A DNA stretch of 64,000 bases from Paracoccus stylophorae (GCF_028553765.1 NZ_CP067134.1:1097001-1161000); one strand, 5' to 3'; shown: positions 43,177-53,417, counted from the stretch's first letter. The notes: a model not told the origin generated them from the letters alone. Made by a program: numbers and translations.

Positions 43177-44337
43177 ATGTTCACGCAGGGCATGGAGTTC
43201 GATCTGGGCGAGGACGTGAACGCGCTTCGCGACATGGTCCACCGTTGGGCGCAGGACCGCATCAAGCCCATCGCGGCCGAGGTGGATCGCAGCAACGAAT
43301 TCCCAAACGATCTGTGGCCCGAGATGGGCGAGCTTGGCCTTCTGGGCATCACCGTCCCCGAGGAATGGGGCGGCAGCGGCATGGGCTATCTGGCGCACGT
43401 CATCGCGGTCGAGGAAATCGCCCGCGCCAGCGCCAGCGTCAGCCTGTCCTATGGCGCGCATTCGAATCTGTGCGTGAACCAGATCAAGCTGAACGGCACC
43501 GACGAACAGCGGGCGAAATACCTGCCCGATCTGTGCTCCGGCAAGGCCGTCGGCGCACTGGCCATGTCCGAGGAAGGCGCGGGCAGCGACGTGGTCGGCA
43601 TGAAACTGCGGGCCGAGAAGAAGAATGACCGATTCGTGCTGAACGGCAACAAGTACTGGATCACCAACGCACCCGAGGCGCAGACGCTGGTCGTTTACGC
43701 CAAGACCGATCCGCAGGCCGGCAGCAAGGGGATCACCGCCTTCATCGTCGAACGCGGGATGAAGGGGTTCTCGACCTCGCCGCATTTCGACAAGCTGGGG
43801 ATGCGCGGGTCTAACACGGGCGAATTGATCTTCGAGGATTGCGAGATCCCGTTCGAGAATATCCTGGGCGAGGAAGGCCGGGGCGTCCGGGTGCTGATGT
43901 CGGGGCTGGATTACGAACGCGTCGTGCTGTCGGGCATCGGCACCGGCATCATGGCCGCGTGCCTGGACGAGGTCATTCCCTATCTGAAGGAACGCAAGCA
44001 GTTCGGCCAGCCGATCGGGAATTTCCAGCTGATGCAGGGCAAGATTGCCGATATGTATGTCGCGCTGAACACGTCGCGCGCCTATCTCTATGACGTCGCG
44101 CGGGCCTGCGATGCGGGCAAGGTGACGCGGCAGGACGCGGCCGGCGCGGTGCTGTATTGCAGCGAACAGGCGATGGTGCAGTCGCATCAGGCGGTGCAGG
44201 CGCTTGGCGGGGCCGGGTTCCTGAACGACAGCGTCGTCAGCCGGCTGTTCCGCGACGCCAAGCTGATGGAGATCGGCGCCGGCACAAGCGAGATCCGGCG
44301 GATGCTGATCGGCCGCGAACTGATGGCGCTGGCCTGA
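43177..44337 (+). CDS. ivd: Isovaleryl-CoA dehydrogenase
   Basis: The 386-residue acyl-CoA dehydrogenase has [32 protein letters not shown] and the C-terminal [20 protein letters not shown]. The base Glu247 in [14 protein letters not shown] occupies the site typical of isovaleryl-CoA dehydrogenases rather than short-chain enzymes. It oxidises isovaleryl-CoA to 3-methylcrotonyl-CoA in leucine breakdown, feeding electrons to ETF. GGAGGAGG precedes ATG 43177. It heads the mcc-hmgL operon, which supports the assignment. Confidence 0.94.
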   Translation: MFTQGMEFDLGEDVNALRDMVHRWAQDRIKPIAAEVDRSNEFPNDLWPEMGELGLLGITVPEEWGGSGMGYLAHVIAVEEIARASASVSLSYGAHSNLCVNQIKLNGTDEQRAKYLPDLCSGKAVGALAMSEEGAGSDVVGMKLRAEKKNDRFVLNGNKYWITNAPEAQTLVVYAKTDPQAGSKGITAFIVERGMKGFSTSPHFDKLGMRGSNTGELIFEDCEIPFENILGEEGRGVRVLMSGLDYERVVLSGIGTGIMAACLDEVIPYLKERKQFGQPIGNFQLMQGKIADMYVALNTSRAYLYDVARACDAGKVTRQDAAGAVLYCSEQAMVQSHQAVQALGGAGFLNDSVVSRLFRDAKLMEIGAGTSEIRRMLIGRELMALA

Positions 44338-44474
44338 TTGCCGCGGGACCGCGCCATGATGCTGCGCCGCGCAACCCTGGCCGCCCTGCCGCCCGCCCTC
44401 GGAATTGCGGGCGACGCAACGGGCGTAGATTTGGCGTTGCGGAACGCGCGGCTGCCGAACGGAAAGGGCGGACC

Positions 44475-46001
44475 ATGCTGACCGGCCATGATTACGACAC
44501 GATGCGCGACAGGTTCCGGTGGGACCTGCCGGCGCAGTTGAACATGGCCGATCAGTGCCTGTCCCATGACGGCGCGCAGGTGGCGCTGATCGAATATGAC
44601 GGCGCGCCCCATCCCGTCACCTTCGCCGAACTGGGCGCGATGACGGACCGGCTGGCCCACGCGCTTGCGGCGGCGCGCGGGGATCGGGTGGCGGTGCTGC
44701 GGACGCAGTCGACGTGGACCGCCGCCGCGCATCTGGCGATCTGGAAATCGGCCGCGATCTCGATCCCGCTGTTCAAGCTGTTCGGTCCCGAGGCGCTGGA
44801 ATTGCGGCTGCGCGACGCAGGCGTCAGGACAGTGATCGCCGATCCGCAGGGCCGCGACATGCTGGCGGGCTTTCCCGATCTGCATGTGATCGTGCCCGAG
44901 GACGGGCTTGACGACGCGCCTTCCGTCCCGGCCCGCACGACCGGGCCCGAAGATCCTGCGGTCATCATCTATACCTCCGGCACGACCGGGCCGCCCAAGG
45001 GGGCGCTGCACGGCCATCGCGTGCTGACCGGCCATCTGCCCGGCGTCCAGATGAGCCACGATCTTCTGGGCCAGCCGGGCGACTGCCTGTGGACGCCCGC
45101 CGACTGGGCATGGATCGGCGGGCTGTTCGATGTGCTGATGCCGGGGCTTGCCCTGGGCGTGCCGGTGGTGGCCGCGCGGATGTCGAAATTCGACGCGCAG
45201 CAGGTGGCCGCGCTGATCGCCGATTGCGGCGTCCGGAACGTGTTCTTCCCGCCCACCGCGCTGAAGATGCTGAAGGCCGCCGATGTCTCGGTCCCCGGCC
45301 TGCGCAGCGTCGCCAGCGGCGGCGAGACCCTGGGCGCCGAGATCCTCGACTGGGGCCGGCGCGCCTTTGGCCTGACCATCAACGAATTCTACGGCCAGAC
45401 CGAATGCAACATGGTCGCAAGCTCGGCCGCCTCGCTGTTTCCGCCGCGCCCCGGCGCCATCGGCAAGCCGGTTCCGGGCTTCGATGTCCGCGTGATCGAC
45501 GAGGATGGCCAGCCCACCGACGACGAGGGCGACATCGCCATCCGCCGCGGCGCGGCCAGCATGATGACGGAATACTGGAAACGCCCCGACGACACCGCCC
45601 GCAAATTCCGCGGCGACTGGCTGGTGACGGGCGACCGGGGCGTGATCGAGGACGGCTATATCCGCTTTGTCGGCCGCGACGACGATGTCATCACCTCGGC
45701 CGGATACCGCATCGGCCCCTCCGAGATCGAGGATTGCCTGCTGAAACACCCGTCCGTCGCGCAGGTCGGCGTGGTCGGCAAGCCCGACAGGCTGCGCACC
45801 GAGATCGTCAAGGCCTATGTTGTGCTGCGCGAGGATGTCGAGCCGACCGACGAACTGGCGGCGGAACTTGCCGCGCATGCCCGGCGTCTTTGCGCCGCCC
45901 ATTCCTATCCGCGTGAAATCGCGTTTCTGGACAGCCTGCCGATGACGGTGACAGGCAAGGTGATCCGGCGCGAACTGCGCAGGCTGGCGGAAAGCGAATG
46001 A
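44475..46001 (+). CDS. AMP-forming acyl-CoA synthetase
   Basis: The 508-residue enzyme has the adenylate-forming motifs VIIYTSGTTGPPKGALHGH (P-loop), INEFYGQTECNM, WLVTGDRGVIEDGYIRFVGRDDD and the C-terminal lysine in PMTVTGKVIRRELR. It activates a carboxylic acid to its CoA thioester. Its place between ivd and mccB suggests a branched or medium-chain acid linked to leucine catabolism, such as isovalerate or acetoacetate; specificity is not readable. It overlaps the next gene by 4 bp. Confidence 0.88.
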   Translation: MLTGHDYDTMRDRFRWDLPAQLNMADQCLSHDGAQVALIEYDGAPHPVTFAELGAMTDRLAHALAAARGDRVAVLRTQSTWTAAAHLAIWKSAAISIPLFKLFGPEALELRLRDAGVRTVIADPQGRDMLAGFPDLHVIVPEDGLDDAPSVPARTTGPEDPAVIIYTSGTTGPPKGALHGHRVLTGHLPGVQMSHDLLGQPGDCLWTPADWAWIGGLFDVLMPGLALGVPVVAARMSKFDAQQVAALIADCGVRNVFFPPTALKMLKAADVSVPGLRSVASGGETLGAEILDWGRRAFGLTINEFYGQTECNMVASSAASLFPPRPGAIGKPVPGFDVRVIDEDGQPTDDEGDIAIRRGAASMMTEYWKRPDDTARKFRGDWLVTGDRGVIEDGYIRFVGRDDDVITSAGYRIGPSEIEDCLLKHPSVAQVGVVGKPDRLRTEIVKAYVVLREDVEPTDELAAELAAHARRLCAAHSYPREIAFLDSLPMTVTGKVIRRELRRLAESE

Positions 46002-46468
46002 CGCGGATCGGTCTTTTTCTGGCGCTGGCGATCCTGCTGCCCGCCCCCCTTGCCGCGCAAGATGCGCAGGTGGATGCCGGCGCGGTCGCGGCCTGTTTCG
46101 CGGGCACAGAGTGCGGTGACGTCGATCCCGACTGCATCGGTGCGGCCGCGGAGGCCTGCCAGCAGACCCATCCGCAGGGCCAGACGACACTGGGGATCAG
46201 CGAATGCCTGATGGCCGAGGCCGGGGCGTGGGACGATCTGCTCAACCTCGAATACCGGCTGACCCGCGACGGTTTCACCGATCAGCCGGGCCTGCCCGAC
46301 ACTCTGCTTGCGGCGCAGCGGGCGTGGATCGCGCTGCGCGATGCCGATTGCGCGTTGGCCTATGACCGCTATGGCGGCGGCTCGATGCGGGTGATCGCGG
46401 CGGCGGATTGCCGGCTGCGCCACACGGCGCGGCGCGCGCTGGAACTGCGCGACATGCGGGGGATGTGA
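45998..46468 (+). CDS. LprI/DUF1311-like secreted protein
   Basis: The 156-residue protein has a signal peptide ([21 protein letters not shown]) and the DUF1311 pattern seen in lysozyme inhibitor Lpr[48 protein letters not shown] and a C-terminal [14 protein letters not shown]. Six Cys probably form disulfides in the periplasm. It is translationally coupled (ATGA) to the acyl-CoA synthetase, an unexpected neighbour for leucine catabolism. Lysozyme inhibition is a family suggestion only. Confidence 0.82.
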   Translation: MTRIGLFLALAILLPAPLAAQDAQVDAGAVAACFAGTECGDVDPDCIGAAAEACQQTHPQGQTTLGISECLMAEAGAWDDLLNLEYRLTRDGFTDQPGLPDTLLAAQRAWIALRDADCALAYDRYGGGSMRVIAAADCRLRHTARRALELRDMRGM

Positions 46469-46595
46469 TCATGCTGAGCCATGCCCGAACCTGTTGCCCG
46501 ACCGGCCCGGCCCTGCCGGATCGCACACGGCTTTCCGCCCGAAAACGCCTGGCGGCGGCACATTGTCGCGCGCGCATGACTTCAAGGACGCACCT

Positions 46596-48200
46596 ATGAA
46601 ACTGAAAAGTCTCGCCTTGACCAATTCCGACGCGTTCCGCGCCAACCGCAAGGCGCATCTGGCGCTGCTGGACACCGCCCGACAGGCGGCCGAGGCGGCG
46701 GCGGCGGGCGGCGGGGCGCGCGCGATGGACCGTCATGTCGGCCGCGGCAAGATGCCGCCGCGCGAACGGGTGGCCAACCTGCTGGACCCCGGCTCGCCGT
46801 TTCTGGAAATCGGCGCGACCGCCGCCCATGACATGTATGAGGGCGCGGCCCCCGGCGCGGGCGTGATCGCGGGGGTGGGGCGCGTGCACGGTCAGGACGT
46901 GATGGTCGTGGCCAACGATGCCACCGTGAAGGGCGGCACCTATTACCCGATGACCGTCAAGAAACATCTGCGCGCGCAGGAAATCGCCGAACAGTGCAAT
47001 CTGCCCTGCGTCTATCTGGTCGATTCCGGCGGCGCCAACCTGCCCCAGCAGGACGAGGTGTTTCCCGACCGCGACCATTTCGGCCGCATCTTCTTCAATC
47101 AGGCGCAGATGTCGGCCAAGGGCATCCCGCAGATCGCGGTGGTGATGGGGTCGTGCACCGCCGGCGGCGCCTATGTGCCCGCCATGTCGGATGTGACGAT
47201 CATCGTGCGCAATCAGGGCACGATCTTCCTGGCCGGCCCGCCTCTGGTCAAGGCCGCGACCGGCGAGGTGGTGACGGCCGAGGATCTGGGCGGCGGCGAC
47301 GTCCATACCCGCCTGTCCGGCGTCGCGGATTACCTGGCCGAGGACGATGCCCACGCACTGGCCCAGGCGCGGCGCACGATTGCGAACCTGAACCGGCGCA
47401 TGCCCGACACGGTCGTCTGGCAGACCCCGGAACCTCCGGCCTACGACCCCGACGAGATCCTGGGCGTGGTGCCCGCCGATCTGCGCACCCCCTATGACAT
47501 CCGCGAGGTGATCGCCCGCACCGTCGATGCCAGCCGCTTCGACGAATTCAAGGCGCGCTTCGGCGAAACGCTGGTCACGGGGTTTGCCCATGTCGAGGGT
47601 TGCCCCGTCGGCATCGTGGCCAATAACGGCGTGCTGTTTTCGGAAGCCGCGCAAAAGGGCGCGCATTTCATCGAACTGTGCAGCCAGCGCGGCATCCCGC
47701 TGATCTTTCTGCAGAACATCACCGGCTTCATGGTCGGCCGCAAATACGAGAACGAGGGCATCGCCCGCCACGGCGCCAAGATGGTCACGGCCGTCGCCAC
47801 GACCAGCGTGCCCAAGATCACCATGCTGGTCGGCGGCAGCTTTGGCGCCGGCAATTACGGCATGGCCGGCCGCGCCTATTCGCCGCGCTTCCTGTGGACC
47901 TGGCCCAACAGCCGCATCAGCGTGATGGGAGGCGAACAGGCGGCGGGCGTGCTGGCCACGGTGAAACGCGACGGCATGGAACGCGCGGGCGAGACCTGGA
48001 CGGCCGAGGCCGAGGCCGAGTTCAAGCGCCCCACCATCGAGATGTTCGACCGCCAGTCCCACCCGCTTTACGCCTCGGCGCGGCTGTGGGACGATGGCAT
48101 CGTCGATCCCCGCAAGACCCGCGATGTGCTGGCACTCAGCCTGCGCGCCTCGCTGAACGCGCCCATCCAGCCGACGCGCTTCGGCGTCTTCCGGATGTGA
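46596..48200 (+). CDS. mccB: 3-methylcrotonyl-CoA carboxylase carboxyltransferase subunit
   Basis: The 534-residue protein is the beta subunit, with [41 protein letters not shown] (MCC rather than propionyl-CoA type), [15 protein letters not shown] and [20 protein letters not shown]. It moves carboxyl from biotin to methylcrotonyl-CoA, giving 3-methylglutaconyl-CoA. The start at 46596 matches the family. Its partner mccA is normally adjacent but is separated here by a macro-domain gene. Confidence 0.96.
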   Translation: MKLKSLALTNSDAFRANRKAHLALLDTARQAAEAAAAGGGARAMDRHVGRGKMPPRERVANLLDPGSPFLEIGATAAHDMYEGAAPGAGVIAGVGRVHGQDVMVVANDATVKGGTYYPMTVKKHLRAQEIAEQCNLPCVYLVDSGGANLPQQDEVFPDRDHFGRIFFNQAQMSAKGIPQIAVVMGSCTAGGAYVPAMSDVTIIVRNQGTIFLAGPPLVKAATGEVVTAEDLGGGDVHTRLSGVADYLAEDDAHALAQARRTIANLNRRMPDTVVWQTPEPPAYDPDEILGVVPADLRTPYDIREVIARTVDASRFDEFKARFGETLVTGFAHVEGCPVGIVANNGVLFSEAAQKGAHFIELCSQRGIPLIFLQNITGFMVGRKYENEGIARHGAKMVTAVATTSVPKITMLVGGSFGAGNYGMAGRAYSPRFLWTWPNSRISVMGGEQAAGVLATVKRDGMERAGETWTAEAEAEFKRPTIEMFDRQSHPLYASARLWDDGIVDPRKTRDVLALSLRASLNAPIQPTRFGVFRM

Positions 48201-48217
48201 GGATGCAGATGATGTAT

Positions 48218-48250
48218 GCCTCCGGCGGGGATATTTGGACACCGAAGATG
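48218..48250 (+). repeat. Intergenic repeat, partial copy C
   Basis: GCCTCCGGCGGGGATATTTG followed by GACACCGAAGATG lies right after mccB and before the macro-domain gene. Its GGGATATTTGGACACCGAAGA core matches the inverted copy D with one mismatch in 21 bases. The hairpin part seen in copies A, B and D is missing. Confidence 0.65.
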
Positions 48251-48261
48251 CAGAGGGCGGC

Positions 48262-48747
48262 ATGATCCGGGTCTGGCAGGGCGACATCACCACGCTGAAG
48301 GTGGACGCCATCGTGAACGCGGCCAACGAGACGCTTCTGGGCGGCGGCGGCGTCGACGGCGCCATCCACCGCGCCGCGGGTCCCGGCCTGCTGGCCGAAT
48401 GCCGCAGGATCGGCGGCTGTCCGACGGGTGAGGCGCGGATCACCGGCGGCCACGATCTGCCCGCACGCCACGTGATCCATACGGTCGGGCCGGTCTGGCG
48501 CGGCGGCGATGCGGACGAGGACGCGCTTCTGGCGTCAGCCTATCGCAACAGCCTTCAGCTTGCTCGCGACCACGGGCTGACATCCATCGCCTTCCCCGCC
48601 ATCTCGACCGGCGTCTATGGATTCCCGCCGGACCGCGCCGCCCGGATCGCCGTCACGACCATCGCGGAACACGGCGACGATCTCGATGTCACATTGGTGG
48701 CATATGACGACAAGGCCGCCGCCATCCTTGCGGATGCGCTGCCATGA
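48262..48747 (+). CDS. Macro-domain protein, probable O-acetyl-ADP-ribose deacetylase
   Basis: The 161-residue protein is a single MacroD-type domain: [45 protein letters not shown] and [19 protein letters not shown]. Such proteins hydrolyse O-acetyl-ADP-ribose or remove mono-ADP-ribose from Asp/Glu. GAGGGCGGC precedes ATG 48262. It splits mccB from mccA and is bordered by inverted repeat copies, so it looks like a later insertion rather than part of the pathway. Confidence 0.92.
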   Translation: MIRVWQGDITTLKVDAIVNAANETLLGGGGVDGAIHRAAGPGLLAECRRIGGCPTGEARITGGHDLPARHVIHTVGPVWRGGDADEDALLASAYRNSLQLARDHGLTSIAFPAISTGVYGFPPDRAARIAVTTIAEHGDDLDVTLVAYDDKAAAILADALP

Positions 48748-48749
48748 TG

Positions 48750-48799
48750 TCTTCGGTGTTCAAATATCCCACGGGGGTCCGGGGGTGTGAAACCCCCGG
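48750..48799 (-). repeat. Intergenic repeat, copy D, inverted relative to copy C
   Basis: On the minus strand a hairpin CCGGGGG-N7-CCCCCGG is followed by ACCCCCGTGGGATATTTGAA and CACCGAAGAC. The last 21 bases match copy C on the opposite strand with one change. It follows the macro-domain stop and precedes mccA. Confidence 0.7.
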
Positions 48800-48826
48800 C
48801 CTTTCCCATTGCAAGCAGGGGCTGCC

Positions 48827-50761
48827 ATGTTCCAGAAGATCCTGATCGCCAATCGCGGCGAAATCGCCTGCCGCGTCATCGACAGCTGCCGCCGCCTTGG
48901 CGTGGCGACGGTCGCGGTGTTCTCGGACGCGGACCGGGCGGCGCGGCATGTGGCGATGGCGGACGAGGCCGTGCATCTGGGCGGCGCCGCACCCTCGGAC
49001 AGCTATCTTCGGGGCGACGCGATCATCGCGGCGGCGCAGTCTACCGGCGCGCAAGCCATCCATCCGGGCTATGGTTTCCTGTCCGAAAATCCCGATTTCG
49101 TGCAGGCGGTCGAGGCGGCCGGGCTGGTCTTCATCGGTCCGTCGCCGCAGGCGATCCGGGCCATGGGGCTGAAAGACGCCGCGAAGGCGCTGATGGAAGA
49201 GGCCGGGGTGCCGGTCGTGCCCGGCTATCACGGCGAAAACCAGGACCCGGACCACCTTGCGTCCGAGGCCGAGGGAATCGGCTATCCGGTGCTGATCAAG
49301 GCCGTCGCGGGCGGCGGCGGCAAGGGGATGCGCCGTGTCGACGATCCGGCGGATTTCGCCGACGCGCTGGCCTCGGCCCAGTCCGAGGCCCGAAACGCCT
49401 TTGGCAACGCCGCCGTGCTGATCGAGAAATACATCCTGCGCCCGCGCCATATCGAGGTTCAGGTCTTCGGTGACGGCGATCGGGCGGTGCATCTGTTCGA
49501 ACGCGACTGTTCGCTTCAGCGCCGGCACCAGAAGGTCATCGAAGAGGCGCCGGCCCCCGGCATGACGCCCGAGATGCGCAAGGTCATGGGCGCCGCCGCG
49601 GTCAGGGCGGCCGAAGCCATCGGCTACAAGGGCGCGGGCACGATCGAATTCATCGTCGATGGCAGCAAGGGTCTGCGCAAGGACGGGTTCTGGTTCATGG
49701 AGATGAACACCCGGCTTCAGGTCGAACACCCCGTGACCGAGGCGATCACCGGCGTCGATCTGGTCGAATGGCAGTTGCGCGTCGCATCGGGCGAGAAGCT
49801 GCCGGCGAAACAGGAAGATCTGCACATCACCGGCCACGCCTTCGAGGCGCGTCTGTATGCCGAGGATGTGCCGGCCGGATTCCTGCCCGCGACCGGGCGG
49901 CTGGCGCATCTGGCCTTTCCCGACGGCGCGCGGATCGAGACCGGCGTGCGGCAGGGCGACACAATCAGCCCGTGGTACGACCCGATGATTGCCAAGATCG
50001 TCACGCACGGCCCCACCCGCGCCGTCGCGTTGCGCGCGCTGGAGGCCGCACTGGTCGATACCGAGGTGGCGGGGTCGGTCACCAACCTGGATTTCCTGAT
50101 CGCGCTGACTCGGCACGACGGTTTTCGCAACGGCGATGTCGATACTGGCCTGATCGCGCGCGATCTGGACGATCTGGTCGCCGCCGCCGAACCCGATCCG
50201 CGCGCCCGGGCGCTGGCCGTGGTGGGGCTGGCCGGTCTGGCCGATCCGTCGGTTACCGGCGGCATGACGCTGTGGCAGCCGCTGCGCCGCACGATTGCCT
50301 GGGATGGCGGCGAGGCGGTGCTGGAGGTTCTGGGCCCCGGTGCCGCGCGGGTGACGATGGACGACACGGCCTACGAGGTGCGCTGGCAGGGCGACCGCTG
50401 GTGGGTCGATGACGGGCTGCGCCGCAACCGCATCGTGCGGCATGAGGCCGGCATCAGCGTCTTTGGCGGGCGTCCCGTCACGCTTGTGCCGCTGGACCCG
50501 CTGGCGCGCGATTCGGCGGCGGCGGGCGGCGACGCGCTCAGCCTGTCGCCGATGCCGGGGCTGGTGAAATCGGTCCATGTCACCGCCGGCCAGCAGGTCA
50601 AGGCCGGAGACCGGCTGGCGGTGCTGGAGGCGATGAAGATGGAACACAGCCTGACCGCTGCGCGCGACGGGGTCGTGGCCGAGGTCCTGGCCGCCGCGGG
50701 CGATCAGGTCGAGGCCGGCGCGCCCCTGATCCGCCTTGAGGAGGAAGAGGAGGCCGCATGA
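48827..50761 (+). CDS. mccA: 3-methylcrotonyl-CoA carboxylase biotin carboxylase/BCCP subunit
   Basis: The 644-residue alpha subunit has a biotin carboxylase domain (MFQKILIANRGEIACRVIDS, HPGYGFLSENPDFV, AVAGGGGKGMRRV, EMNTRLQVEHPVTEAITGVD) and ends with a biotinyl domain whose lysine lies in VLEAMKMEHSL. It carboxylates biotin with ATP and bicarbonate and works with MccB. The start at 48827 gives the conserved N-terminus; a TTG at 48809 is in frame but weaker. Confidence 0.96.
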   Translation: MFQKILIANRGEIACRVIDSCRRLGVATVAVFSDADRAARHVAMADEAVHLGGAAPSDSYLRGDAIIAAAQSTGAQAIHPGYGFLSENPDFVQAVEAAGLVFIGPSPQAIRAMGLKDAAKALMEEAGVPVVPGYHGENQDPDHLASEAEGIGYPVLIKAVAGGGGKGMRRVDDPADFADALASAQSEARNAFGNAAVLIEKYILRPRHIEVQVFGDGDRAVHLFERDCSLQRRHQKVIEEAPAPGMTPEMRKVMGAAAVRAAEAIGYKGAGTIEFIVDGSKGLRKDGFWFMEMNTRLQVEHPVTEAITGVDLVEWQLRVASGEKLPAKQEDLHITGHAFEARLYAEDVPAGFLPATGRLAHLAFPDGARIETGVRQGDTISPWYDPMIAKIVTHGPTRAVALRALEAALVDTEVAGSVTNLDFLIALTRHDGFRNGDVDTGLIARDLDDLVAAAEPDPRARALAVVGLAGLADPSVTGGMTLWQPLRRTIAWDGGEAVLEVLGPGAARVTMDDTAYEVRWQGDRWWVDDGLRRNRIVRHEAGISVFGGRPVTLVPLDPLARDSAAAGGDALSLSPMPGLVKSVHVTAGQQVKAGDRLAVLEAMKMEHSLTAARDGVVAEVLAAAGDQVEAGAPLIRLEEEEEAA

Positions 50762-50845
50762 TCCGCCCGCATCACGTTCCGGTCTCGCGCCGGCTTCGCA
50801 CGCGCGCGGGCGGCATCCACAGTCAGGTTTTCCATGAGGTTGCCG

Positions 50846-51697
50846 ATGCCTGAGACTGTCGAGATCTTCGAGATGGGTCCGCGCGACGGGCTTCAGAACG
50901 AAAAGCGTCTGATCCCCGCGCAGGACAAGATCGCACTGGTCGATCTGCTGTCGCAGGCCGGTTTTCGCCGGATCGAGGTGACCAGTTTCGTGTCGCCGAA
51001 ATGGGTGCCGCAGATGGCCGATGCGGCGCAGGTGATGGCCGGGATCGAACGGGTGCCCGGCATCAGCTATGCGGTGCTGACCCCGAACATGAAGGGGTAT
51101 GAAGCGGCAAAGGCCGCGCGGGCCAGCGAGGTCGCGATCTTCGCCAGTGCCTCGGAAGGGTTCAGCAAGGCCAATCTGAACGCGACCATCGCCGAAAGCC
51201 TTGCGCGGCTGGCGCCGGTGGCGCAGGCGGCGCAGGCCGACGGCATCCCGGTGCGCGGCTATGTCAGCGTCGTCACCGATTGCCCGTTCGACGGGTCGAC
51301 GCCGCCGGGAAACGTGGCCCGCGTCGTCGCCGCGCTGCGCGACATGGGCTGTTATGAGATCAGCCTGGGCGACACGATCGGGCAGGGAACGCCCGAGTCC
51401 ATCGACGCCATGCTGTCGGCGGTTCTGGACGAAGTCCCGCCCGGGCGGCTGGCCGGTCATTATCACGACACCGCCGGACGCGCGCTTGACAATGTCGACG
51501 CCAGTCTGGCGCGCGGTTTGCGCGTCTTCGATGCGGCGGTCGGCGGGCTGGGCGGCTGCCCCTATGCGCCCGGCGCCAAGGGCAATGTCGCGACGGAAAA
51601 GGTGGCGCGGCATCTGAAGGCAGCGGGACACGAGACGGGGCTGGACATGGGCGTCGTGCAGCAGGCGGCGGAATTGGCGCAACGACTGAGAGGGTGA
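50846..51697 (+). CDS. hmgL: Hydroxymethylglutaryl-CoA lyase
   Basis: The 283-residue TIM-barrel enzyme has EIFEMGPRDGLQNEKRLIP, FRRIEVTSFVSPKWVPQMAD, GCYEISLGDTIGQGTPESID and the metal-binding GHYHDT plus VGGLGGCPYAPGAKGN loop with the catalytic Cys. It splits HMG-CoA into acetoacetate and acetyl-CoA, the last step of leucine breakdown. ATG 50834 is an alternative that adds four residues. Confidence 0.96.
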   Translation: MPETVEIFEMGPRDGLQNEKRLIPAQDKIALVDLLSQAGFRRIEVTSFVSPKWVPQMADAAQVMAGIERVPGISYAVLTPNMKGYEAAKAARASEVAIFASASEGFSKANLNATIAESLARLAPVAQAAQADGIPVRGYVSVVTDCPFDGSTPPGNVARVVAALRDMGCYEISLGDTIGQGTPESIDAMLSAVLDEVPPGRLAGHYHDTAGRALDNVDASLARGLRVFDAAVGGLGGCPYAPGAKGNVATEKVARHLKAAGHETGLDMGVVQQAAELAQRLRG

Positions 51698-51730
51698 CGA
51701 ATTTTCGCAGAAGATTCGCGCAGGAAAAGG

Positions 51731-52519
51731 ATGGCGATGTTCGAAACGATCCGGATCGAGACCGACAGCCGCGGTGTGGCCACGCTGTGGCTTGCGCGCG
51801 GCCAGAAACACAACGCCCTGTCACAGACAATGATGGAGGAGGTGACGCACGCCGCCCGCGCACTGGGCGATGATCCCGCCGTGCGCGTCGTGGTGCTGGC
51901 GGCCGAGGGCGCCAGTTTCTGCGCCGGCGGCGATCTGGCGTGGATGAAGGCGCAGATGGGGGCCGATGCCGCGACACGGCGGGCCGGGGCGCGTATTCTG
52001 GCGGGGATGCTGTCAGCGCTGAACACCCTGCCCAAGCCGCTGATCGGACGGGTTCACGGCAACGCCTTTGGCGGCGGGGTCGGGATGATGGCGGTGTGCG
52101 ACATCGCCCTGGTCGCAACTGACGCCAAGTTCGGCCTGACCGAGGTGAGGCTGGGCCTGATCCCGGCGACAATAGGCCCCTATGTTCTGGCCCGGATGGG
52201 AGAGGACAAGGCGCGGCGGGTCTATTTCTCGGCCCGGATCTTCGGCGCGGCCGAGGCTGTGGCGCTGAACCTGGCCGCGCGCACGGTCGAGGGCGGCGAT
52301 CTGGACGCGGCGGTCGAGGCCGAGGTGTCGCCGTTCCTGCAGGGCGCGCCCGGTGCCATCGCCGCCGCCAAGGCGCAATGCCGCGCCTTGGGCCCGGTGA
52401 TCGACGAGGCGGTGATCGAGGACAGCATCGACCGGCTGGTGGCCGCATGGGAAGGCGACGAGGCACCCGAGGGCATCGCCGCATTCTTCGACAAGCGCAA
52501 GCCGCGCTGGCAAAGCTGA
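51731..52519 (+). CDS. liuC: Enoyl-CoA hydratase, probable methylglutaconyl-CoA hydratase
   Basis: The 262-residue crotonase-fold protein has the oxyanion segments GASFCAGGDLAWMK and PLIGRVHGNAFGGGVGMMAV, and the acid/base Glu region GLTEVRLGLIPATIGPYVLA. It fits the hydration of 3-methylglutaconyl-CoA to HMG-CoA between the MCC and HMG-CoA lyase steps, an inference from its place at the end of the operon. AGGAAAAGG precedes the start. Confidence 0.9.
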   Translation: MAMFETIRIETDSRGVATLWLARGQKHNALSQTMMEEVTHAARALGDDPAVRVVVLAAEGASFCAGGDLAWMKAQMGADAATRRAGARILAGMLSALNTLPKPLIGRVHGNAFGGGVGMMAVCDIALVATDAKFGLTEVRLGLIPATIGPYVLARMGEDKARRVYFSARIFGAAEAVALNLAARTVEGGDLDAAVEAEVSPFLQGAPGAIAAAKAQCRALGPVIDEAVIEDSIDRLVAAWEGDEAPEGIAAFFDKRKPRWQS

Positions 52520-52523
52520 CGCC

Positions 52524-53417
52524 TTAACGCGGCCGCGCCTCGGCCCGGATATTGATCCAGTTGCCGGTCAGGATGAGCGCCGCGCCCAGGATGATCGCAA
52601 GGCCGACAGGCTCGTCATAGAACAGCAGCCCGATCAGCGCGGCGACCGGCAGGCGCAGGAAATCGAACGGCATGACCACGGTGGCCGGCGCGACGCTGAG
52701 CGCGTTGGCGATGCAGAAATGCGCGCAAAGCCCCGCCGCGCCGATCAGCGCCACCCACGGCCATGCCGCCGCCGACGGAAACGCCACGCTGCCGTCGATG
52801 CCGGCACCGACGAACCCGAACACGGTCTGCATGACCGTCATCCAGAACATGATGCACAGGATATGGGTCATGCCGGTCAGCCGTTTGGTCACGATGTAGG
52901 TAAGCGCGAACCCGATTGCGGCCACCGCCGCCGCGACCAGCCCGGGCGACAGCGGCGTGACGCCGGGCTGCGCGACCAGCAGGATACCGATGAAACCCAG
53001 AAACGCGGACAGGACCCGGGCGCGCGTCAGCCTTTCGTCCAGAAACAGCGGCGACAGCAGCAGCGCCCACAGGGGAGAGCTGAACTCCAGCGCGAAGACC
53101 TGCGCCAAGGGGATCGAGGCAATGGCAAAGAACCACAGGTTCTGTGCGGTGAAGTGCGCAAGGTTGCGGCCCAGATGCAGCAGCGGGTGGCGAAAATCCA
53201 CCACGTGCCAGCGCCGGCGCAGGGTCAGGACCGACACCACGATCAGCACGCCCACGATGGACCGCCACGCCATGATCTCGAACGTGTCCAGCTCCAGCGA
53301 CACGGCCCGCCCGGCCACCGCCATCGATGTGAACGAGGCGACGGCCCCGATCATCCAGATCGCCGCGATCAGCGGCTTGCTGTCCTGATGGGGCATGTCC
53401 GATGCGGTTGTGGTCAT
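52524..53417 (-). CDS. EamA/DMT-superfamily transporter
   Basis: The 297-residue membrane protein has ten hydrophobic segments in two EamA repeats, with LEFSSPLWALLLSPLFLDERL closing the first and FDFLRLPVAALIGLLFYDEP the second. It is a paralogue of the exporter at 9598 and has the same type of upstream palindrome. Substrate unknown. It converges with the hydratase gene with a 4-bp gap. ATG 53417 is taken as the start; 53396 (MPHQD) is possible. Confidence 0.88.
   Translation of the reverse strand: MTTTASDMPHQDSKPLIAAIWMIGAVASFTSMAVAGRAVSLELDTFEIMAWRSIVGVLIVVSVLTLRRRWHVVDFRHPLLHLGRNLAHFTAQNLWFFAIASIPLAQVFALEFSSPLWALLLSPLFLDERLTRARVLSAFLGFIGILLVAQPGVTPLSPGLVAAAVAAIGFALTYIVTKRLTGMTHILCIMFWMTVMQTVFGFVGAGIDGSVAFPSAAAWPWVALIGAAGLCAHFCIANALSVAPATVVMPFDFLRLPVAALIGLLFYDEPVGLAIILGAALILTGNWINIRAEARPR

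Noticed and set aside
48689..51811. A 1040-codon open frame antisense to mccA, hmgL and part of the hydratase gene
   Set aside because: Composition is typical of an antisense shadow, and three well-conserved enzymes occupy the other strand.
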